A stretch of DNA of 64,000 bases. Origin: Cloeon dipterum. Lineage: Eukaryota > Arthropoda > Insecta > Ephemeroptera > Baetidae. A program made the position numbers and the translations under genes. The stretch lies in the NCBI RefSeq assembly GCF_949628265.1, contig NC_088789.1:30435883-30499882 (forward strand). Reading direction: 5' to 3'. Positions 57,201-64,000 of the stretch are shown here, in pieces; within the stretch, counting starts at the first letter, position 1; every line of letters starts with the position of its first letter. The notes below the pieces were generated by a model. That model was not told the DNA's origin. It made no database searches and saw nothing but the letters and a program-made list of their open reading frames with translations.

Positions 57201-58080
57201 GGCTCAGATTGAAAGCACAAGAAGGTTCCGTCACTTCACCTTTTTTTAATTTTAAAAAGTAATTTGTTAAATAATTGTTAGTAAATTTTATGATTACCAG
57301 TCAAGATAGAGAGTGACCATTGATCAGGGTGATGGTGGATTTTTCTCTCTATCGATTTTTCAGAATCAGGCATGGAAAATTCATTTAAGTCATGGTCTGG
57401 AACTTCAATCACTGGCTTTTTCTCAATGTGGCGTCTTTTTGTGCTTTTGTCACTGTTTAGGGCTGACGACGACCTTCGAGCTGCCCTTAACGCACGACTC
57501 TCCATTTGCATTGATTTAAACCCAGGGATAACCTTATTCCCGTCTAAGTGGGCCGCCAGGGGAATTACTCCTGGCTTGAGCACTCTTTTTCCTCCTTTAG
57601 TTGCGATCCAGTCAGTTGGTTCAAAGTGAAGCTAAAAGAATTATGAATTTTTTAACTGTTAATTACGTCCTGGTGCCAGTAAAATTGCGCGTAGCTCAAC
57701 AAACACTCCAATTTTAATTGTTGACGGATATTTTGCCCTTTTGCATCAAAGAAAATTGATTGTTGCTGTTGAGATAATAATGCGTAATTTTACCAGCACC
57801 AAGACGATTTTTTTCTTGTGCATATGCATAAGCTATTATTTATTTAATAAATATATTAATTGACACACTGATTTTTTATTAGTTTTGTGCTTTTCAAAAG
57901 TTTCAAGTTTTTTCTTTAAGTAAAAGACAATAAACTCACACCACAGGCATAACTGTTTCTTGTGGGCACCCACCCTCCACCTCTTTTAGATCTTGAGGCC
58001 CACAAAGAGCAGAGAGAGGGTTGCTTAATTGGAAAGTGAGCGCCATCCCTCACCTTTCGACTGCAGCCGTAAAAAGAGCA
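54248..58080 (-). CDS. P-element/THAP9-like transposase (at least 9 recognised coding exons)
   Basis: Exons in order: 57940-58080, 57298-57631, 56961-57239, 56341-56712, 55997-56216, 55749-55931, 55359-55690, 54747-55261, 54248-54694. All join in frame, about 829 residues from the first THAP Cys. A still earlier exon with the ATG is expected and was not identified. The first two exons make a THAP (C2CH) finger: CSFYGC, HFPIKQPSLCSLWASRSKR, then CGLHFEPTDW across the junction. A Leu/Glu-rich coiled-coil follows in exon 3. The RNase H-like core shows VLFNDEMSI (first Asp), VTDMCATNLHLW (second Asp) and CIENLFSVIRSRNPVPNAFQW (third acidic residue). Near the C-terminus CGYILDSVM and CNDC pairs match P-type transposases. 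It looks whole and may be active or recently so. Confidence 0.85.
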
Positions 58081-58499
58081 CTGAATGTTTGATTGCTTTG
58101 GGAATAAAACTTTTTATTTAGCTTTTGATTGAGATTATGACAATATTACCATTTTTACAGGAACTTAAATTGCAGTCAATTTGAAACTTATATTTCCTCT
58201 CATGCAAGATCATTTGGCGCAATTGAACTTAGGTGAATATAAACAAAGAACATGTTCAATCTTGTTCGCCACGCATGTTTTCCGCCGAAAAATTCAAATT
58301 TCAGCCACTTAATTAAGACAGAATAAACCTCTTTAATATCTAATGTTTGTGGGATAATTAAGTAAAAATGCACTTAATGTAAATTGCGAACAAATAGCTT
58401 TATTTAATTCAGCCAACATAGTAAAGATAATTTATCAGCACAATTACTTTTGATAAAAATGTTCTAAAATCCGTCAGTCAGCCATTGGTGTCGGCATAC

Positions 58500-58860
58500 G
58501 TCTTTCCAACCAATCAGAAACCAGGAGAGAGCGACTGCGAGCGAGCGACAAACGAGCGGCACTCTCATGTGGTTTCAAAAGGCTCGTGTTTGATGGTCGA
58601 TTTCTTGAGACTGGGTCCATCTAGCGTTATTGTTCTGACTCATGTTATAGATCAACTCATCGCCTTTCGATTGATACCAATAAATGGGTGGGCAGCTTAA
58701 GTAAATTCTTTTTTACAGCCGCTGGCGCTACTTCAATTAACATGGGAAGAGATAGGGAATGAGCGCCAGCTTGACGCAAGGCAGGGGGCGTGTAAGGCGT
58801 GTTGTGACGGCGAGACTCTCATATATAAGGACTCTAGCCAACACCAACTCCAGCAGCAGC
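58500..58860. repeat. Right inverted repeat of the P-like element
   Basis: Carries 'aaccaatcag', 'gtcgatttcttgagactggg', 'tagatcaactcatcgccttt', 'cttcaattaacatgggaaga' and 'gactctcatatataaggact', ending 'ctctagccaacacc'. The TATA-like box at about 58822-58830 points rightward. A TCAGT follows at 58874, then a GTGAGT donor at 58974, so this arm may act as a promoter for rightward transcription. Confidence 0.75.
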
Positions 58861-59159
58861 AGCCGGCAACGGTCAGTGGTGCAGTTTTGTTTACCTGGTT
58901 TACCTGCGGAAATGGGACAATGTTGCCCTTCGTGACCTCTGAAGGGCGTACCATTGCCTACCGCTGCCATCTGAGTGAGTAGCCAGCGTGTGCGTCATGC
59001 TGGCCAAACGGAATCGGAAGGATTCTCGTCTCGCTCACAATCAAGCAAAGGTATGTACATACATACATACACATTATGTATGTAATAATTATGATAATTG
59101 TTGGCATTTTCATCCTTTCGCCAGATATTATTGCGGTCTTGATAATGTGTGGTACATAC

Positions 59160-59312
59160 ATATACATACATGTACATTTTAATGTATATATGGGAGACTC
59201 ACACTTTCCGCTCACTCACACTTCTCGTTTTTTGATGGGAAGAATCATTGTAATGCCCTATCCTAGCGAGAAGTGTGAGTGTTGGGCGAAAAATGTGAGT
59301 CCCCCATATGTA
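59160..59312. mobile_element. Small fold-back MITE
   Basis: Arms 'tgggagactcacactttccg' and 'ctcactcacacttctcg' on the left; 'cgagaagtgtgagtgttggg' and 'cgaaaaatgtgagtccccca' on the right. The loop contains 'tgatgggaagaatcattgta', which also appears in the next family member at 59840. Confidence 0.75.
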
Positions 59313-59514
59313 CCTGCATGCATGGATGTATTTATCGTATTTATGTGTATGTAGTCAGTTTATCATGCAGTGAAGTGACTTTCTGGCTGAATTTCAATTC
59401 TTTTAGATTATGCATGTATGTAATTAAGGATAAATTGCATTTACTTTTCGCAGCCGACTTACAGGTTTTGCTATCCATATTTTTATCTGGAATTCTCATG
59501 AGAAATGGCGAGAT

Positions 59515-59690
59515 GTGTATGTATGTAACCCTGCGGAAACTGTAACTTTTTCATTATGTGTTTATTATTATTGCACTTATTTCCGCTGCATTTTCGGAAT
59601 AAACCGAGGAATGGATATTATGGATAACGGCAAAACGCACAATATGTTATGGAAAAGTTACAGTTTATGTCGGGTTATGTACACATTACA
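59515..59690. mobile_element. Small fold-back MITE ('aactgtaactttt' family)
   Basis: Arms 'tgtatgtaaccctgcggaaa' plus 'ctgtaactttttcattatgt', and the complement of 'acaatatgttatggaaaagt' plus 'tacagtttatgtcgggttat'. Related 'ggcggaaactgtaaatcggt' sequence occurs inside the 2.2-kb elements near 30.79 and 33.70 kb. Confidence 0.7.
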
Positions 59691-59839
59691 CATTTCGCCA
59701 GTTCTCTTAAGAACCCCATATAGGTTTGGCGAAAACTGTAACTCGGCGGCGAAAACTAATTTTTCCATAATGCCATTAATGTTCTCTGCTCTCTGGCCTC
59801 TGGCTGTAATAATTAATGCACATCTTTTTCTTATTTTAT

Positions 59840-60050
59840 TGTGGACTCGCTCCTTCCGCTCACTTACCACTTCTAGGTCTTATGGGAAGAATCAATTTTA
59901 ATGTTAATACCTTGTCCAACCGAGAAGTTTAAGTCCTCCATACTAATGCATAGTTGAGAACTGACACTTTTCGGTTGGAACAGTGTGATTGATTCTTCCC
60001 ATCAGACCAAGAAATGTCAAGTAAGCGAAAAGCTTGAGTTCACCATAACA
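59840..60050. mobile_element. Small fold-back MITE, relative of 59160
   Basis: Arms 'ccgctcacttaccacttcta' and 'cttatgggaagaatcaattt' face 'gattgattcttcccatcaga' and 'ccaagaaatgtcaagtaagc'. The shared 'atgggaagaatca' core links it to 59160-59312. Confidence 0.7.
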
Positions 60051-60185
60051 TCAAACTTGTGAACTCGTGAACTGTGTGTTCAGTGTTGCATAATTCAAGT
60101 TTACAGAATATTCTGTTTTTTTTTCAGATTGAGAAATCGTGACACCAAGTAATATTGAGACGGCCACGGCCCCAACGGAGAGCCC

Positions 60186-61222
60186 ATGAGCCCGCTGCGG
60201 AATAAGGAAAAAATCAAGATTCAATATTTTTTTGCCCTGGCAGGTATGTATGCGAAATGTTTAAAATTATTTCCATATGAAATGATTCAATTGTGTTCAT
60301 ACACACTGTGCATCTTTGCATTATACATTTAATTGGGGAGAATTAACACTGCAAAATCATGCAACAATCGTTATTGTTGTCAATGCGCATAAACTCATCT
60401 CTCATTGTCAGCTCTTAGGATTCACTTGAAGCTAAAAGTTACCTAAGTAGCAGTGTAAATTTTTTAAAAAGTGGCTGCATAGTCAGCATGCTTTTCAAAT
60501 GGTTAGGCATCTGTCTCCTTTCTTGAAATCCGATTTTATTTCACAACAAAGAGTTTCCCAAAAAGGTTCCATGCGTTGTTGGGTGGGACAAATCTCGACT
60601 AGAGGAATCCAAATCCTTCAAGAGAATGCAGTCAAGTGGTGTAACTTTCTAAAAAAATTGAAAATTTAGAATTTTTACTGGCTAAGTCCTTATTTTGACT
60701 GTTGTATATTTTTAAAAAATTAATCACCCAATTGCATCCAAGTAATCAAAAAAATTTCAATCTCTTTTGAAACCTTTTTTTTAAACAAAAACCTTAAATG
60801 TTCTCTATTTATTTGATTTCCTAAGTCCTCCCATTATTAATTGAAATTGTTTAAATCCAAAAAGTACTTTCCTACACAGGTATGAAGGAAGACTTGGATA
60901 TAGGATTCAATTTTCAATTCCTTATTTAAATGCATTTGAAAAAATTATTAATTATAATTATATTTATTAACTGAAAATACGCAAAACAAATTGGACCTTT
61001 AAAACAAAATGCGTTCCAATTCAAATACTCAAAAAGGAACACAATACCAAAACCTTGAAATGATTAATTTGGCCTGGAATGGTTAGTAAAATATATCCTA
61101 CAAAACTGTTCTTCAAACCAAAAATTGAATTTGAAATATCCGTTGACATCGAATTGACTGATTCATTTGTTGACTTTTTAGAGTGGTGGTTAGGCGCAGG
61201 GTCGAAGAAGAAGGAGAAGTAG
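60186..61222 (+). CDS. Candidate two-exon small ORF (32 aa), weak
   Basis: Exon 60186-60243 follows a strong 'ttttttttcag' acceptor at 60118-60128 and ends with GTATGT. It joins in frame to 61182-61222 behind 'gactttttag'. The product would be MSPLRNKEKIKIQYFFALAE followed by WWLGAGSKKKEK: a basic start, a short hydrophobic stretch and a lysine-rich tail. A possible first non-coding exon runs from TCAGT at 58874 to the GTGAGT donor at 58974, downstream of the TATA box in the P-element arm. An alternative frame in the last exon (61183-61285) is acidic and ends at a GTGAGG site, but no start reaches it. I do not recognise the product. The splice sites support a transcript more than they support a protein. 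Confidence 0.3.
60480..60660 (-). repeat. Third copy of the 26.9/27.2-kb dispersed repeat
   Basis: The reverse complement carries 'attcctctagtcgagatttg', 'gggaaactctttgttgtgaa' and 'gacagatgcctaaccatttg', matching 27.22-27.40 and, less well, 26.88-27.06. Confidence 0.65.
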
Positions 61223-61475
61223 AATCAGCTGAAAAAGAACCAGCCTGTGAAGGATCACCTGATTCAGAGGCAGAGGAGGAGCAATGTGAGGAAAATTTTA
61301 ATTACGGCATGTTTAATCTTTACAATTTATATTTTGATAGATTTTCTGCTATCATCTTTATTTTTACGCTTAACAACAGTTGATCTCGCTTTATTTCATT
61401 TGGAAAATAGGAATTATTATTTTGAAAAAATTAATTTGCCTATTAATGCCACTATCTCATTATTTTGTTGAAAAA

Positions 61476-62163
61476 TCAACGATTGTAAGGTAAAGCAGCA
61501 TAATCTTTGGCTCACAATTAATCTGTCATAGACTTTACTCGGAGGGAAAATTCTTACGGTGAGAAGCATAATGCGGCTCTCAAATTGAGAACGCAACTTT
61601 GAGTCTCACCGTGAGTAGCAGAGAGGTGGTCTGGCGCTTTTGAATCTCACTGATATATCTCACAGTGAGGCCAAAAAGCGGTCTGCCTTCTCGTACTCAC
61701 GGTTAGAACTCGTTCGCTTCGGTATCGACTGAGCGCGAGCGTTTCGATCTCCCTGTGAGATCCAAAAGCGTCTGCTCGCCTCTGGTATTCACGGTGAGAT
61801 TTGTTCTCTTAAATTGATGGCGAAACTTTAAGTCTAACCGTGTATAACAAAAGCGAGACTGAACGCTTTTTTAAATTTCGCGGTGAGATCGAAACGTTCG
61901 CTGTCAGTCGAGACCGAAGCAAGCAAGCATTTGGGTTCTAACCGGGCGGATTATGAGAAGGCCGCTCTTTGATCTTACTCATAGATTGAAGCGAGGATCT
62001 CAGTGAGATCCAAATGCGTCCGGCCGCCTCTGCTACTCACGGTGAGACTCAAAAGTTGCGTTCTCAATTTGAGAGCCGCATTTTGCTTCTCACCGTTAGA
62101 ACTTTTCCCTCTGAGTTTTGTCTCTGTGGCAAAATATTATGCTGCTTTACCTTAAAATCGTTC
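61476..62163. mobile_element. Fold-back element with 'tctcacNgtgag' palindromes
   Basis: Terminal repeats 'taaggtaaagcagcataat' at the left and the complement at the right. The arms continue with 'gaagcataatgcggctctca' and 'aattgagaacgcaactttga'. The interior repeats 'tctcaccgtgag'-like palindromes separated by 'gcgtc..cgcctctg' and 'gtttcgatct' blocks. An internal fragment lies at 1240-1445. No transposase. Confidence 0.8.
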
Positions 62164-62234
62164 AGTTTCTTTCTCTTCTCTTGTTATTACACTGTTTGTT
62201 TTGTTTGCATTAAAGTGTATGAAGAAAGAGGTGG

Positions 62235-62795
62235 ATGGCAGTAGGCTTGGGTTGTAGCCCTACACACTATGCTTTTTTGCCCGATGCTGGCCATGTGATA
62301 ATGCCCTCGCGGGAACGCTTCTCAAAGCGCTCTCGCTGGGCCAAAAATTTCATCGGAACAAATGGAAAGCTGAAGATTTGAACTTTAGTATATATTATGT
62401 CGGAACAAAAATGGAAAATGGATAGATTTTAAGTAATTAGCGAATAAATTTCATGTTCTCTTTGACGAGATGATCCAGTAAGTTGACGTGGGCGAGCGCG
62501 CTCAAAGTGGGAGCGACCAAGCAACCAATCAGCGCGCTCGCCGTCGTCAAGTGACTGGATCTTCTCGCCGGAAAGAGCATGAAATGCATTAGTTAATTTC
62601 TCAAAATTTATTCATTTTTCGATTTTGGTTCTGATATTGTGTTCAAAATCATATCTTCAGCTTTCCATTGGTTCCAATGAATTTTTTGGCCCAGCGAGAG
62701 CGATTTGAGAAGCGATCCCGCGAGGGCATTTAACATGGCTAGCATAGGGATAAAAGCAGCGTAGGGCTACAGCCCAGCCCACTGCCTATCGCGCT
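62235..62795. mobile_element. 560-bp fold-back MITE
   Basis: Outer ends 'ggcagtaggcttgggttgta' and the complement of 'acagcccagcccactgcc'. Arms of about 240 bases include 'ccctcgcgggaacgcttctc', 'gctctcgctgggccaaaaa', 'ggaaagctgaagat' and, near the centre, 'tgatccagtaa..ttgacg' with complements. The centre carries 'gggcgagcgcgctc'. No coding capacity. Confidence 0.8.
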
Positions 62796-63073
62796 TCTTT
62801 ATTTATAACTTAAGTTTGCATGCCTATCACGTTATTGGCTAAACAAAATCTCTGACTGAGCAACAATTTAGTCTGTTTTGCTCTACGATGTGTTCAGACT
62901 CTGACTTAATGTTTATCTGAATTGATTTATGTACCATGTGGAAACAAGGAATTAAAATCTTCATCAAGTGTAGCATATATAATATGTTTGTTTCAATTAC
63001 TGTCCCATTTTTGTACCGCAACTAGCTCAAATTCAATTTAAAATACGTATATATAACCGCTAATCGCAAATTA

Positions 63074-63309
63074 CCCTACGAGAAAAATCACGTGTCTGAC
63101 ACGTGTAAAACCTGTGTTTTTGGGTACGGATACATCGTTACAAACAAGTGTTTAACACGTGTCAACACGTGAACTTGTGCGAAAAACACGTGTTTGGCAC
63201 GAACTTAGTGACGTGTCAGACAGGTGACAAACACGTGTTTGTAACTTGTGTACACGCACCCAAAATCACAGGTTTGACACAAGTCTGACTCGTGTTTTTT
63301 CTCGTAGGG
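63074..63309. mobile_element. CACGTG-rich MITE, short copy
   Basis: Inverted ends 'ccctacgagaaaaatcacgt' and 'cgtgttttttctcgtaggg'. In 236 bases there are at least five CACGTG palindromes, mostly as 'acacgtgt'. It belongs to the same family as 50735-51301. Confidence 0.8.
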
Positions 63310-63400
63310 AACAACCTAACATATATACTTCTCAATACGGAAAAGTTATTATTTATTGGTTTATAAGTTACAAAATCTTCTCTCAGCAGAACAAAACACA

Positions 63401-64000
63401 CTAAATGTTTTTAAAAACTCCTTGCTGAGCAGCACGAAGGACAAATTCTTTCACGACTTCACTTTGCAATAATTTGAACCCATCACTGTTCAAAACAGCA
63501 TTCAAGTTCTCCACGCAGAAATTGAAAACGAACTCTTTGATCTCCTAAAAAGAAAAAAGGGTAAAAACTAGAAATTTTTATTTTGAAAAGTTATTAGTAA
63601 CCTCGGAAGCCAGTTGAATTGCTTTTTCGTAAATCACCGCTGCGTTTTCCACACTCACGCCTCTTTTGATTATCTTCACGCACTCCTTTTGCAGATCAGT
63701 CATATGATAGAAGTGGGCCAAGGAGAAAAGCTCTTTATAAATTAAATATTTTAAAATAGAATCAATAAATTAACTTAAATTCTTTACCTAGAGCCAAATC
63801 TGGCTGTGGATCAACCTCGTTGGTGTAGAAGTATTTCAAGAAAGCGAAAAACGCGTCGTAGCTGTAATTCACGATGATTTGCTCCCTTTTAAACATAAGA
63901 TTTTGATTTAATTAAGAAGTTAAAATAACATACCTTTGGTTGCTCTCAATCCAATCACCTTGGAACATCGTCCTGAAGAAAACGCATCGCATTATCAGGA
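63401..64000 (-). CDS. RCC1-and-BTB (RCBTB-like) protein, 3' end, partial
   Basis: Exons 63401-63544, 63602-63732, 63788-63885 and 63934-64000 (open at the right edge) join in frame and end at TAG 63401. The visible part is the C-terminal half of a BTB/POZ domain plus a BACK-like tail: VFFRTMFQGDWIESNQ, VNYSYDAFFAFLKYFYTNEV, PQPDLALELFSLAHFYHM, ECVKIIKRGVSVENA, EIKEFVFNFCVENLNAVLNS, VVKEFVLRAAQQGVFKNI. The pattern 'LYTD..L..LA..Y....L...C..IIKRGI.VENA' and the final KEF..KA...G.FKN match RCBTB1/2. The expected RCC1 repeats would lie to the right, outside the window. Such proteins are thought to act as adaptors, for example for cullin-3 ligases. A reverse AATAAA lies near 63351. Confidence 0.85.

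Larger units (their letters stand above)
52690..58860. mobile_element. P-element/THAP9-like DNA transposon with long inverted repeats
   Basis: The inverted repeats are 52690-53020 and about 58500-58860 (reversed). Shared blocks are 'gactctcatatataaggact', 'caattaacatggg.agagata', 'atcaactcatcgcctttcga', 'ttgataccaa' and 'ggtcgatttctt.agact'. They enclose the transposase on the minus strand and a host-derived RasGAP fragment on the plus strand. Exact outer ends and a target duplication could not be fixed by eye. Long inverted repeats with TATA-like boxes pointing outward are unusual for P elements. The coding part looks whole. Confidence 0.75.

Noticed and set aside
61183-61383. Acidic ORF (MVVRRRVEEEGEVESAEKEP...) at the last candidate exon
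   Set aside because: It needs a frame that meets a stop in the preceding exon, and the only in-frame start is not supported; kept only as an alternative frame in the small-ORF entry.
1-64000. Retroviral, LINE or Polinton-type coding sequence, tRNA, rRNA or CRISPR
   Set aside because: No reverse transcriptase, integrase, capsid or polymerase motif, no tRNA cloverleaf noticed by eye and no regularly spaced identical repeats; a dedicated scan was not possible here.

Overview
The window reads as a compact, intron-rich arthropod genome, most likely an insect. The reasons are ZAD-type C2H2 zinc-finger genes (an arthropod hallmark), GT-AG introns mostly of 50-120 bp, AATAAA signals close behind the stops, and a dense load of small fold-back DNA elements. 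Prolyl endopeptidase keeps 11 exons, which suggests a lineage that has not lost many introns. I cannot name the species. No rRNA, tRNA, CRISPR array, reverse transcriptase or capsid gene was recognised.

Layout. 0-13.3 kb: a tandem array of three ZAD-C2H2 zinc-finger genes on +, each behind the same conserved upstream block; the first 85 bases carry that block in reverse, so a fourth, divergent copy lies off the left edge. A non-autonomous hAT-like element with an 8-bp target duplication sits at 777-2569. 13.6-38 kb: a nested inverted-duplication region. Two near-twin ankyrin-repeat genes (AnkA on -, AnkB on +) form the outer arms. Between them lie at least four copies of a promoter-like repeat of about 1.1 kb, two inverted 2.1-2.2 kb terminal-inverted-repeat elements, a complete prolyl endopeptidase gene (PREP) and a small three-exon gene for a stand-alone KIX-like domain. 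38-50.6 kb: four more ankyrin-only genes (AnkC-AnkF). The six ankyrin genes alternate in strand along the window (-,+,-,+,-,+). 50.6-64 kb: mobile-element territory with a P-element/THAP9-like transposase whose ten recognised coding segments join in frame, inside inverted repeats of about 330 bp that also enclose two exons of a p120-RasGAP-like host gene. Then come several fold-back MITEs, a weak small-ORF candidate, and the 3' end of an RCC1-and-BTB (RCBTB-like) gene running in from the right edge.

Function. The genes do not form one pathway. PREP and the RCBTB-like gene are ordinary conserved host genes. The ZAD zinc fingers (probable DNA-binding regulators) and the ankyrin-only proteins (probable protein-protein interaction scaffolds with no visible catalytic domain) are two lineage-expanded families. 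The most unusual items are the KIX-only microprotein, the RasGAP exons inside the P-like element, the long inverted pair at 29.5-35 kb with a readable paralogous empty site, and an Asn-to-Ile change beside the catalytic Ser of PREP. Exon junctions were deduced by hand from splice consensus and reading-frame continuity; no alignment program or database was used.
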